64,000 nucleotides of DNA from Romboutsia lituseburensis DSM 797 (GTDB lineage Bacteria > Bacillota > Clostridia > Peptostreptococcales > Peptostreptococcaceae). Under the pieces are notes generated by a model that did not search any database, was not told the DNA's origin, and worked only from the letters and a program-made list of their open reading frames with translations. Made by a program: the position numbers and the translations under genes. This document shows positions 42,220-50,771 of the stretch, in pieces (the first letter of the stretch is position 1; every line of letters begins with the position of its first letter). The DNA lies in the NCBI RefSeq assembly GCF_900103615.1, contig NZ_FNGW01000008.1, positions 56,975 to 120,974 of the forward strand. Reading direction: 5' to 3'.

Positions 42220-43575
42220 ATGGAGACATGTAAAATAAATAAAAAACAGATTTATACAATGCTAATTGCGTGTATAACACCAATAGTAATTTGTGCGTTA
42301 TTAAATATATCTTTAGTATATGCTTTTTTACTAAGTGTTTTATTTGCACTTATTATATCATTAAAAAATGGATTTACAATAAAAGAACTAAAGCATATGA
42401 TATTAAAAGAAATTAATGAGTGTAAAAGCTTATATGTAGTGATTTTATTAATAGGAGCTACTGTTTCTGTTTGGCTATCATCAGGTGTTGTTCCATCTAT
42501 GATATTTTATGGTTTGAAATATATGAATGGTATGAACATATTATTTTCAAGTTTTTTATTAATAGCTATAAGCTCAGTTTTTATGGGAACTGCAGTTGGC
42601 ACAATTAGTACAATTGGAATTGCAATATTAGGAATAGGTAAAGGATTTGAAATTCCAACTGGATTACTAGTTGGAGTAATTGTTTCTGGTGCATTTTTAG
42701 CTGACAAAATATCACCTATATCAGGTTTATTAAACCTAACATTAGCAACTACAGAAACTAGCTATAAGGAAATGGTTAAATCATCTTTGAAAACTATTAT
42801 TCCTACTATAATAATTTGTGCATTAATATACTATTTAATTGGTACTAAGTATAGTAATGTTAGCGGATCTAAAAGTTCAATAGAATTAATGCAGTCTATA
42901 AAAAACGAATTTTTCATATCTCCATATTTTATATTAGTACCAGTATTAATAGTTATATTATCTATCATAGGAATCAAATCAATATATTGCATGATGTCCG
43001 GTGTGGTTATGGGAAGTATAATAAGTATTGTATTTCAAAATCTGAAACTATTAGATTTAATTAAGTATATATTTTTAGGGTTTAGCATAAATTCAAATTC
43101 TGCGGTTATTAATGAAACCTTAAATAGTGGTGGAGTTATATCAATGATATCGGTAGTTATTATAGTTATGGGTGCAATTGCTTTAGCAGCAATAATGCAA
43201 GGTACTGGTGTTATAAATTACTTAACTAAAGATTTAATATATAAAATAAAAAATAAAAAAGATTTAATTTTAAAAACAGGTATAATTAGTGGGCTTCTTA
43301 CTGTTATTACTTGTGATCAGACGATAGGCATTGTTGTACCATCAAGATTATTAAAGAATAAATATGAAGAAATAGGAGTAGATAAAAGTATATTAGCTAG
43401 AACTATATCAGATACGGGGACGATAATAGCGCCTCTTATGCCATGGAATGTAAATGGATTAATAGTAAGCTTAGTTACAGGTGTTTCATGTTTAGCTTAT
43501 GCACCTTTTGCATTATTATGTTTTATAGCTCCTTTAATGACTGTAATAGTTTCCAATATAAATAAAAGAAAATAA
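42220..43575 (+). CDS. nhaC: NhaC family Na+/H+ antiporter
   Basis: 451 aa, about eleven transmembrane segments over the whole length. It shows the NhaC family pattern: 'VVILLIGATVSVWLSSGVVP', 'SSVFMGTAVGTISTIGIAIL', 'GAFLADKISPISGLLNLTLA' and 'ARTISDTGTIIAPLMPWNVN'. It would exchange cytoplasmic Na+ for protons, or possibly carry malate/lactate as some homologues do. The ATG at 42208 is part of the ribosome site; ATG 42220 with GGGGGAA is used. It converges on an HxlR regulator. Confidence 0.88.
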   Translation: METCKINKKQIYTMLIACITPIVICALLNISLVYAFLLSVLFALIISLKNGFTIKELKHMILKEINECKSLYVVILLIGATVSVWLSSGVVPSMIFYGLKYMNGMNILFSSFLLIAISSVFMGTAVGTISTIGIAILGIGKGFEIPTGLLVGVIVSGAFLADKISPISGLLNLTLATTETSYKEMVKSSLKTIIPTIIICALIYYLIGTKYSNVSGSKSSIELMQSIKNEFFISPYFILVPVLIVILSIIGIKSIYCMMSGVVMGSIISIVFQNLKLLDLIKYIFLGFSINSNSAVINETLNSGGVISMISVVIIVMGAIALAAIMQGTGVINYLTKDLIYKIKNKKDLILKTGIISGLLTVITCDQTIGIVVPSRLLKNKYEEIGVDKSILARTISDTGTIIAPLMPWNVNGLIVSLVTGVSCLAYAPFALLCFIAPLMTVIVSNINKRK

Positions 43576-43578
43576 AAG

Positions 43579-43613
43579 CATTTCTCTCATTTTTATTTTA
43601 AATGAGAGAAATA
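43579..43613 (-). terminator. Terminator hairpin, HxlR / NhaC
   Basis: Stem ATTTCTCTCATTT/AAATGAGAGAAAT. The T-rich side lies on the minus strand; it overlaps the HxlR stop region. Confidence 0.65.
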
Positions 43614-43922
43614 CTTACTAGACCAATCTTCTAAAGATTCAAGCACTATAGCTAAGTCTTTACCCATATCAGTTAAGAAATATTCAACTCTAGGAGGTAC
43701 TTCAGGATAAACAACTTTAGTTATTAATTTATCTTCTTCAAGCTCTTTTAGCTTTTCTGTAAGAACTTTTTGACTGACACCGCATGTTATTCTTTGAAGC
43801 TCTAAAAATCTTTTCTCCCCTTTATTTAAGTGGCAGATAATCACAGCTTTCCATTTTCCTCTTATCAGTTCCATAGCTAAATCAAGCAAACAAACATGAT
43901 TTTTTCCTTTATAAGATATCAT
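43593..43922 (-). CDS. HxlR family transcriptional regulator
   Basis: 109 aa, a single winged helix-turn-helix: 'LAMELIRGKWKAVIICHLNK', 'KRFLELQRITCGVSQKVLTE', 'KLKELEEDKLITKVVYPEVP' and 'PRVEYFLTDMGKDLAIVLES'. HxlR proteins respond to aldehydes, quinones or redox stress; an early Cys and the Cys in 'ITCGVSQ' could serve as redox sensors. Divergent from an Old Yellow Enzyme-type gene, with a palindrome between them. Confidence 0.9.
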   Translation of the reverse strand: MISYKGKNHVCLLDLAMELIRGKWKAVIICHLNKGEKRFLELQRITCGVSQKVLTEKLKELEEDKLITKVVYPEVPPRVEYFLTDMGKDLAIVLESLEDWSSKYFSHLK

Positions 43923-44085
43923 AATACCATCCTTTATTTAAATTTTAAAAATAGTTTTTACTCTAAGCAACTATTATACTATAATAATTTAAAAATTATT
44001 AAATTAATTAATATATACAATAAATATGCATCTAATAATATATATAAAATATGTAAAGTAAACATATTTTTTAATATATTAAAGG

Positions 44086-44099
44086 TTACCTATAGGTAA
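44086..44099. promoter_or_regulatory. Palindrome between HxlR and the flavin oxidoreductase
   Basis: TTACCTATAGGTAA, a perfect 14-bp palindrome in the divergent region, 92 bp before the enzyme start. Likely HxlR operator. Confidence 0.5.
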
Positions 44100-44190
44100 G
44101 TAACAAACCTAAAAGTATGTATTGTATATATATGTAAATTAAATATATACTTATAATATATAAATATAATAAAATAAGGAGTGTAATGTC

Positions 44191-45288
44191 TTGAAAAATC
44201 TTTTTGATAATACCAAAATATTAAACATAAATTTAAAAAATAGATTTTTTAGAAGTGCTGTATGGGAAAACTTAGCAGATGATAAGGGACATTTGACAGA
44301 TAGATTAAAGGTAGTTTATGAAGATTTAGCCAAGGGTGGAGTAGGAACTATAATAACTGGATATGCTTTTATTACAGAGGAAGAGCAACCAAATCCAGGT
44401 ATGATGGGAATTTATGAAGATTCTTTTATAGAAGAATATAAAGAATTGACTGAAAAAGTACATGAACTAGGAAGCAATATAGTAATGCAAATTGTATATG
44501 GCGGATTTATGAGTAGTTTTAATATACATGATAGGATTATATTTGGACCATCGAATATGACTTGTGAGACTACAGGAGCTAAAGCTAAAGAGATGACAAA
44601 ACAAGAAATAGATTATGTAGTTAAGTCTTTTGCAGATGCAGCACTAAGAGTTAAAAAATCAGGATTTGATGGTGTTCAAATACATGCAGCACATGGATAT
44701 TTACTAAGCCAATTTTTATCTCCATATTATAATAAAAGAACTGATGAATATGGTGGTTGCATAGAAAATAGAGGAAGAATAATTTTTGAAGTGTATAAGG
44801 CAATAAGAAATAAGGTTGGGGAAGAATTTCCTATATTTATTAAGCTAAATTCAGAGGATGGATTAGATTCTGGTGGACTTACAAGAGATGATAGCTTATA
44901 TGTAGCTAAAAAGCTATCAGAATTAGGAATAAATGCTATAGAGGTTAGTGGTGGAAATAGTGCTATAAAAAAAGTAGCTCAAAATAATCTAGGAGCTGGT
45001 AGAAAAAAAATATTAGGTAGTAAAGAAAAAGAGTCTTATTTTAAAGAATATGCAAAACAGTTAGCATCACAAATAGATATACCTGTAATATTAGTTGGGG
45101 GAAATCGAAGTTTGGATGTTATGAATGAATTATTAAATGAACATGATATAGAATATTTTAGTCTAGCAAGACCATTAATATCTGAACCAGACTTAATTAA
45201 TCAGTGGAGTGAAGGTAGTAAAAAATATCCTAAGTGTATTTCTTGTAGTAATTGCTATAAAGAAGAAAAACCTTGTATATTAACTTAA
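44191..45288 (+). CDS. NADH:flavin oxidoreductase (Old Yellow Enzyme family)
   Basis: 365 aa, an FMN-binding TIM barrel. Motifs: 'KNRFFRSAVWENLADDKGHL', 'GFDGVQIHAAHGYLLSQFLS' with the His pair, 'YYNKRTDEYGGCIENRGRI' and 'EYFSLARPLISEPDLINQW'. The last 20 residues hold 'CISCSNCYKEEKPC', a likely Fe-S site, but the chain stops there and lacks the flavodoxin-like half of dienoyl-CoA or enoate reductases. It probably reduces an activated C=C bond or quinone. TTG start with AAGGAG nine bases upstream. Control by the divergent HxlR is likely. Confidence 0.88.
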   Translation: MKNLFDNTKILNINLKNRFFRSAVWENLADDKGHLTDRLKVVYEDLAKGGVGTIITGYAFITEEEQPNPGMMGIYEDSFIEEYKELTEKVHELGSNIVMQIVYGGFMSSFNIHDRIIFGPSNMTCETTGAKAKEMTKQEIDYVVKSFADAALRVKKSGFDGVQIHAAHGYLLSQFLSPYYNKRTDEYGGCIENRGRIIFEVYKAIRNKVGEEFPIFIKLNSEDGLDSGGLTRDDSLYVAKKLSELGINAIEVSGGNSAIKKVAQNNLGAGRKKILGSKEKESYFKEYAKQLASQIDIPVILVGGNRSLDVMNELLNEHDIEYFSLARPLISEPDLINQWSEGSKKYPKCISCSNCYKEEKPCILT

Positions 45289-45424
45289 TGTGGGTAATAA
45301 TATCAAGTAAATATAAATCAGTTATAACTTTAAAATATTTCTAATTAAACTAATAATTTAAAAGTTTTACTGAGTTATATTTATTGAAATAAAAATTAAT
45401 TATAATAAATTTGGAGGAGAAAAA

Positions 45425-45796
45425 ATGAAATTTAAATTTTGTCACAATAATTTTAATGTATTAAATCTAGAAAAGAGTATAGAGTTCTATGAAAAGGCGT
45501 TAGGTCTAAAGGAAACTAAAAGATCAGTAGCTGAAGATGGAAGCTTTATATTAGTATTTTTAGGTGACGAGGAGACAAATCACAAGTTAGAATTAACTTG
45601 GTTAAGAGATTGGGATAGACCATATAATTTAGGAGATAATGAATTCCATTTAGCTTTAAGAGTTGATGATTTTGAAGCAGCACATAAATTACACAAAGAT
45701 ATGGGATGTATATGCTATGAAAATGAATCTATGGGAATATACTTTATAGCAGACCCTGATAATTATTGGATAGAGATAATTCCAGCTCAAAGATAG
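45425..45796 (+). CDS. gloA: Lactoylglutathione lyase-like VOC family protein (glyoxalase I)
   Basis: 123 aa, two beta-alpha-beta-beta-beta VOC units. Glyoxalase I features: 'HNNFNVLNLEKSIEFYEKAL' with the first metal His, 'HKLELTWLRDWDRPYNLGDN' with Glu, 'EFHLALRVDDFEAAHKLH' with His and 'IADPDNYWIEIIP' with the last Glu. The four ligands H, E, H, E support a metal-dependent glyoxalase that detoxifies methylglyoxal. A strong GGAGG precedes the ATG. It follows the oxidoreductase in the same direction, 136 bp apart. Confidence 0.87.
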   Translation: MKFKFCHNNFNVLNLEKSIEFYEKALGLKETKRSVAEDGSFILVFLGDEETNHKLELTWLRDWDRPYNLGDNEFHLALRVDDFEAAHKLHKDMGCICYENESMGIYFIADPDNYWIEIIPAQR

Positions 45797-45881
45797 TATT
45801 AGTTTTAAAGTGTGCCTTGACGTAGATAACTGTAACAGTTAATAATATAATAAATAGAACAATAAAGTGAGGTACATAATT

Positions 45882-46184
45882 ATGAATAAAAATATAGTAG
45901 CAATATGTGAAAATGAAACAAGTGCTAAGTCGTTACAACAAGCAGCTTTAGAATTAGGATTTAATGTTAAGTATGAAGTTCAAGCAAAATCAGCTATAAA
46001 AAATGAATTATCAGAAAAAGATATAAATGAAGCTGCAATAGTACTTTTTGTAATAAGCTACGATGTAGAAGATATAGAAAAAATAGAAAGATTTATAGAT
46101 CGTGAATATTACGAAGTTGAGCCAAAATTTGTTATTAATGACGCAAAAGCAGTTCTTAATGAAATATCATCAGAATTAAATTAA
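45882..46184 (+). CDS. Orphan fructose-PTS EIIB-like domain protein
   Basis: 100 aa. The sequence 'NIVAICENETSAKSLQQAAL', 'ELGFNVKYEVQAKSAIKNEL' and 'SEKDINEAAIVLFVISYDVE' follows the fructose-type EIIB fold, with the phospho-acceptor Cys in place at residue 9. The usual CPTGxAHT loop is changed to CENETSAKS. There is no EIIA or EIIC gene nearby, so it may be a regulator or a relic. ATG 45882 follows GTGAGGT. Confidence 0.65.
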   Translation: MNKNIVAICENETSAKSLQQAALELGFNVKYEVQAKSAIKNELSEKDINEAAIVLFVISYDVEDIEKIERFIDREYYEVEPKFVINDAKAVLNEISSELN

Positions 46185-46186
46185 TG

Positions 46187-46229
46187 AAAAGCTAGAATGC
46201 TAAGATTACTTAGAATTCTAGCTTTTTTT
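46187..46229 (+). terminator. Terminator after the EIIB-like gene
   Basis: Stem AAGCTAGAAT/ATTCTAGCTT with T7. Confidence 0.85.
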
Positions 46230-46284
46230 GATTAATTAGCACTAAAAATATAATATTGCATGATATTATTTTAGTACTTAATAT

Positions 46285-46379
46285 TATATAATATCGTTTT
46301 TCATGAAACATTATCAATTAAAGATGCTTATAAAGAGAAAATGGATAATTCATCTTATAAACTAGCTAAGAAATATTAA
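46285..46379 (+). pseudogene. Possible gene remnant
   Basis: Between two terminators (46187-46229 and 46435-46476) lies a frame reading roughly 'NIVFHETLSIKDAYKEKMDN' then 'SSYKLAKKY' and a stop. It has protein-like character but no start or ribosome site. It may be the tail of a decayed gene; the evidence is weak. Confidence 0.25.
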
Positions 46380-46434
46380 TTTAAAGAATATGTAACTTGC
46401 GAATGGTTTGGAATAATTGTATAATCAATAGTAC

Positions 46435-46476
46435 AAAAGTCTAAGGGTATTAATATATATCTTTAGACTTTTTTTG
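46435..46476 (+). terminator. Terminator with no intact gene before it
   Basis: Stem AAAGTCTAA/TTTAGACTTT with T7; supports transcription of the gene-free stretch 46230-46434. Confidence 0.75.
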
Positions 46477-46543
46477 TAACTGAAATGACAAGAAAATAGT
46501 TTAAGATATTTTCATAGACTCAAATAAAGAGAGGTAAGACATA

Positions 46544-47392
46544 ATGAAAATCATAAATAAAATATTAAAAATAGTATTAGTATTTATAGTTTCTATATTA
46601 ATATTATCAGCAGCTCTGTTCGGGTATTCAAAGTATGTAGAACCAAAGTTGTTAACAGTTAAAAACTATGAAATAAATGAAAATAAAGATAAAAGTACTA
46701 AAATGATTAAGGTAGTTCAATTTACAGATAGCCAGCTAGGTGATTTTTATAAATTATCTCAGTTAGATGATGTAGTTGAAAAAATAAATAATCAAAATCC
46801 AGATGTAGTTGTTTTTACTGGGGATTTGATTGATAAGATGAGTGAGTATGAAGAAAAAGAAGATGTTTCTAATGCACTTTCAAAAATAAGTGCTAATTTA
46901 GGCAAATTTGCTATATGGGGGAATCATGATTATGGCGGAGGAGGTCATAAGTATTACGAAAACATAATGGAAAAGGCAGGATTTAAAGTTTTAGTTAATG
47001 AAACGATAGAAATAGCATTAAATAATAATCAAAGTTTATCAATTTCAGGACTAGATGAAGCAATGTTTGGGAGTCCAGATTCTGAATTATTAATTAAAAA
47101 TATGAAAAAAAGTGACTTTAATTTGCTATTACTGCACGAACCTGATTTAATAGATGAATTTAAGAATTCAAATGTTAATTTAGCTTTAGCTGGGCATAGT
47201 CATGGTGGTCAAGTAGCAGTACCTTTTATGGGAGCGATAATTACACCTCCTATAGCTAAAAAATATACAAAAGGGTTTTACGATATAGAAAAAGACATAA
47301 AACTATATGTAAATACAGGGCTTGGAAATACGAAAATGCCATATAGATTTATGAATATACCACAAATATCGATATTTAATATAAGTATTTAA
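46544..47392 (+). CDS. Membrane-anchored metallophosphoesterase
   Basis: 282 aa, with an N-terminal transmembrane anchor (residues 8-28) and the catalytic domain outside. Calcineurin-like motifs: 'VQFTDSQLGDFY', 'VVVFTGDLIDKM', 'AIWGNHDYGGGG', 'LLLHEPDLIDE' and 'LALAGHSHGGQVAVPF'. In the first motif the usual DxH is D-S-Q, so one metal ligand is changed. Relatives (YkuE/YaeI type) cleave phospho-lipids or similar substrates. The ribosome site is AGAGAGG. No partner gene is evident. Confidence 0.85.
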   Translation: MKIINKILKIVLVFIVSILILSAALFGYSKYVEPKLLTVKNYEINENKDKSTKMIKVVQFTDSQLGDFYKLSQLDDVVEKINNQNPDVVVFTGDLIDKMSEYEEKEDVSNALSKISANLGKFAIWGNHDYGGGGHKYYENIMEKAGFKVLVNETIEIALNNNQSLSISGLDEAMFGSPDSELLIKNMKKSDFNLLLLHEPDLIDEFKNSNVNLALAGHSHGGQVAVPFMGAIITPPIAKKYTKGFYDIEKDIKLYVNTGLGNTKMPYRFMNIPQISIFNISI

Positions 47393-47446
47393 ATAATATC
47401 ACATTATCAATTCACCTGAATATATTAGTTGTAAGAGGTGAATGAG

Positions 47447-47719
47447 ATGAATTCTAAAATAGATAAAGATGGATTTTTATTCAATATATTTGGAAGTGTT
47501 AGAAAAATAATTGCACTTTTATTGACTATAGTTTTTTGTTACTTAAGTATAGACGGTAAAGTTACTCAAGAACAGTTTATACCCGTATTTAGTATGGTTC
47601 TTGGTTATTACTTTGGTCGTTCTACAGCTTTAGATATACCTGGAAAGAAAAAAAACCAAATTGAAAACTCTACAGATATTATTCCACCCACTGATCAAGA
47701 TGAAGAAGATCAAAAATAA
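47447..47719 (+). CDS. Small membrane protein, phage-holin-like tail
   Basis: 90 aa: a short polar start, two hydrophobic segments ('KIIALLLTIVFCYLSI' and 'FIPVFSMVLGYYFGRSTAL'), then an acidic soluble tail ending 'DQDEEDQK'. The 'GYYFGRST' segment is common in small phage-associated membrane proteins, but no phage genes are near. GTG 47438 is possible; ATG 47447 has AGAGGTG upstream. Function unknown. Confidence 0.6.
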   Translation: MNSKIDKDGFLFNIFGSVRKIIALLLTIVFCYLSIDGKVTQEQFIPVFSMVLGYYFGRSTALDIPGKKKNQIENSTDIIPPTDQDEEDQK

Positions 47720-47738
47720 TTATATAAATTTACAAATA

Positions 47739-47773
47739 AGTGCCTATTATAAAAGTTACTAGGCACTATTTTT
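47739..47773 (+). terminator. Terminator after the small membrane protein
   Basis: Stem AGTGCCTA/TAGGCACT followed by ATTTTT. Confidence 0.75.
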
Positions 47774-47928
47774 GTGTAAATAAGTATATCTATAATAAAC
47801 TAATGTAAAATATATATAATACACAAAAAATATAAAAGGTATATAATTTATACAGTGATAAATTGTTCTGTTGGAGTTGAAAAATAATATACATTAAAAT
47901 GTTAATGTTAGCAGAAAGGGATGATCAT

Positions 47929-49842
47929 ATGGACAAAAAAACAATTTTATCAAAAACCATGTTATTTATTTTCATAGTATCATTTGTAGTTTTTTTCAAA
48001 ACTATATTTGGAGATGAAAATACACTTGTAGGTGTTACAACTATTACAGCAACATTAATGCTTTTACAAAGAGACCTAACTTTATCACCTCTAAAAAATA
48101 CATTTAGATTAATAATATTAAACTTATTTATAGGTATAGCATCAGTTTTGGCAGCTTCAAACATGTGGATAGGCATACCAGTAAACTTTATAACTTTATT
48201 TACTATAAGTTACTTACTTTGTTATAGTTTAAAAAATTCAATGTACTTACCGTTTTCGTTACAGTATTTATTTTTATTAGCAAATCCAATACCTCAAAGC
48301 TTGATACCTATTAGGCTAGCATCATTAGTATTTGGAGCATTGGTTATAATGTTTGCTCAAATAATTGCTAATAAAAATAAAATGAAAAAAAGTGGAGATA
48401 GAATATTAATCAATATATGTGATAGCATACTAAATAAAATTGAATTATTAAAAACTAATGAAGATATTAGTTCTTTAAGAGATGATATAAATTTACAATT
48501 AAATTCTTTTAGAAGTATGATATATGATAAAAGAGAATCGGATTTTTACTTAACAGAAGAGGCCAGGATAAAATTAAACCTATCAGTTTCTTTAGAATCA
48601 ATAAATATGTTATTAGATAAAATAAACGATTTATCAGAAGTAGCTTTTATTATAAATAATTTAGAATTATTCTTAGAAGAAGTTAAAGCTGTATTGCAGG
48701 ATAATAATTACGAAAAATTATCAAAAAAGATGAAATATTTATTAGCTGAATGTGAAAATGAAGGTATAGATGATTTATATTCATTACAAATGCTAGACAG
48801 TATAATTTTATTATGTGATAGTATTGGAGAGCTAAGAAAACTAGATAAATCTAGTTTTAATAAGATACATAGAATAGGAAAAAAACCGGAAAATTTCAAG
48901 CACAACATATTTAAAATAGCTTTTTCAAAAACTAAATCTATAAGATTTTGTTATGCTATCAGGGTGGCAACAGGTATAACTCTTGGTGCATTTATAATGG
49001 ATTTTTTTAAATTTACAGAAGGTCGTTGGATAATATTTACATTGTTATCATTGATAAATCCTATTTATGAGGTATCTAAATCAAAGACAAAAGATAGAAT
49101 TATAGCAACATTGATAGGATCTGTAATTATATTAGTGCTATTTGGAATTTTTAAAGACTCTACAAGCAGATTAGTTATAATAATGTTAACTGGATATATA
49201 TCTAATTATACTGTTCAATATAAATATAGTATGATATGTACTACGGTATCGGCTATAGGATCAGCTGCTTTGGTAGGAAATGTACAGGAATTAACAATAG
49301 ATAGAATTTTATTCGTTTTAATTGGTATGGCTTTAGCTATATTAATTAATAAGTTTGTACTGCCTTATAGACTAGAGGATTCTATAAATGAATTAAAAAA
49401 AATGTATGATAGTGTAATTAAAGAAATGATAGCAGAAATATACAATATTGCTAATGGAAATAAACAGATAAATACTATCAAAAACTTATTTATAATAACT
49501 TCATTTATAGAAAATAAAGCTATGATGAATAGTCAAATATCAAAAAATGAAATAAGTGGGAAAATAATAAATGAACAAAGACTATTAGTTACAAATGTAT
49601 ATGAGTTATACACTTGGATAGCTAAAGAAAAGATAAACCCTAAATATGCAAATCAAATTTTGTCATCTGTAAATCAATTGATAATAAATCAAGGAGAGTC
49701 TTTAGAGAATAAATTTGATACAATACAAAAATATATAAGTGAAATTAACGATTTAAAAACAAAAATAACACTAAGTAGTGTATTAATAATATTACAAGAA
49801 ATAAAAGAAATACAAAATTTAAATTTAAAAGCTCAGATTTAA
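47929..49842 (+). CDS. FUSC/aromatic acid exporter family membrane protein
   Basis: 637 aa. It has two membrane blocks of about five to six segments each (residues 5-150 and 345-480), each followed by a soluble helical domain, the FUSC/ArAE layout. The second block starts 'FCYAIRVATGITLGAFIMDF' and 'GRWIIFTLLSLINPIYEVSK', then 'DRIIATLIGSVIILVLFGI', typical of the family. Members export aromatic acids or other toxic compounds. ATG 47929 with AAAGGGAT is used. The stop overlaps the end of a converging MarR gene by four bases. Confidence 0.82.
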   Translation: MDKKTILSKTMLFIFIVSFVVFFKTIFGDENTLVGVTTITATLMLLQRDLTLSPLKNTFRLIILNLFIGIASVLAASNMWIGIPVNFITLFTISYLLCYSLKNSMYLPFSLQYLFLLANPIPQSLIPIRLASLVFGALVIMFAQIIANKNKMKKSGDRILINICDSILNKIELLKTNEDISSLRDDINLQLNSFRSMIYDKRESDFYLTEEARIKLNLSVSLESINMLLDKINDLSEVAFIINNLELFLEEVKAVLQDNNYEKLSKKMKYLLAECENEGIDDLYSLQMLDSIILLCDSIGELRKLDKSSFNKIHRIGKKPENFKHNIFKIAFSKTKSIRFCYAIRVATGITLGAFIMDFFKFTEGRWIIFTLLSLINPIYEVSKSKTKDRIIATLIGSVIILVLFGIFKDSTSRLVIIMLTGYISNYTVQYKYSMICTTVSAIGSAALVGNVQELTIDRILFVLIGMALAILINKFVLPYRLEDSINELKKMYDSVIKEMIAEIYNIANGNKQINTIKNLFIITSFIENKAMMNSQISKNEISGKIINEQRLLVTNVYELYTWIAKEKINPKYANQILSSVNQLIINQGESLENKFDTIQKYISEINDLKTKITLSSVLIILQEIKEIQNLNLKAQI

Positions 49843-50291
49843 TCTTCTGAGCTTATTTCTGTTAACACTTCTCTTAAATTTTCTAAAGAAATAAGTAGCT
49901 TATCTTTTTGACCTTCTGGTAAAGGTGATAATCTTTCTTTTAAAGTTAATTTAACGTTTTCAAATTTTGCATCTAAATAAGTATGTCCTTTTTCTGTCAA
50001 ATCAATATTTATAATTCTTCGATCTTTTTGGTCTGGAAATCTTTCTATCATGCCTTCATCTATAAGTTTATTTAAAAGTTTGGTCATATTAGGGGTTGAA
50101 ATTAATAATTTTTTTGCTACCTCAGATATAGGTTGCTTACCAGTATCTTTTAAAACTGCCATTACTTGAAATTGAGAATGATTAAATGTATCATGTGCAA
50201 ACCCACAATTTCTTCTTATTAATTTTTTCTGAAACAGTGGCATAATAGTTATGAAATTGTGAACTATTAATTCTAATTTTGTATCATTCAT
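49839..50291 (-). CDS. MarR family transcriptional regulator
   Basis: 150 aa with the MarR winged helix: 'HSQFQVMAVLKDTGKQPISE', 'VAKKLLISTPNMTKLLNKLI' and the wing 'DEGMIERFPDQKDRRIINID'. It is divergent from the heterodimeric ABC exporter across 480 bp holding matched palindromes, the standard arrangement for a MarR repressor of a drug pump. The ribosome site GGAGG precedes the ATG. It converges on the FUSC gene, which could also be a target. Confidence 0.92.
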   Translation of the reverse strand: MNDTKLELIVHNFITIMPLFQKKLIRRNCGFAHDTFNHSQFQVMAVLKDTGKQPISEVAKKLLISTPNMTKLLNKLIDEGMIERFPDQKDRRIINIDLTEKGHTYLDAKFENVKLTLKERLSPLPEGQKDKLLISLENLREVLTEISSED

Positions 50292-50600
50292 TAATAAATA
50301 CCTCCATTGTATTATTCTTATTATAATACATTAAATTATACTTAAGTTGCATTTTAAGAGACTAAATATATAACGTACCTACTATAGGTTTTATAATTAA
50401 ATATAATTTTTAACAATGACTCTATAAATTACTTAAAGCAATTTGTTATGAACTAAAATTTTAACATTAAAATCATTGTTATGTAAATGTATTTGTATAA
50501 ATTTTAACTATATAATAAGTAAACATAAGTTGTTAAAAATGTGTAAACGTTATATCAAATACGGCTACAAAAATTTAATATAAAATTCATATTTAAATCA
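50292..50600. other. Intergenic stretch between MarR and the ABC exporter
   Basis: No coding frame. A small palindrome ACCTActaTAGGT stands near 50383-50395, close to the MarR gene; otherwise plain AT-rich DNA up to the exporter promoter. Confidence 0.5.
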
Positions 50601-50662
50601 TTGACTTTTTTGTAAACTTATATATACTTAAAAAGTATAATAGTTAAAAAATATAACTATTA
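50601..50662 (+). promoter_or_regulatory. ABC exporter promoter with two palindromic operators
   Basis: TTGACT (50601-50606), 16 bases, TATACT (50623-50628). The palindrome TATACTTAAAAAGTATA (50623-50639) covers the -10. A second inverted repeat TAATAGTTA/TAACTATTA follows (50638-50662). MarR binding here would block transcription. Confidence 0.6.
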
Positions 50663-50771
50663 ATTAATATAACTAATAATATTATATACTAAAATTATTT
50701 TCAATAGATAAAAAATATAATTTTTTTAGTTTATATTTAAATTTAAGTAATATGGAGGCAGAGGACGAGGA

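Noticed and set aside
47447..47719. Prophage based on a holin-like small protein
   Set aside because: No other phage gene lies nearby.
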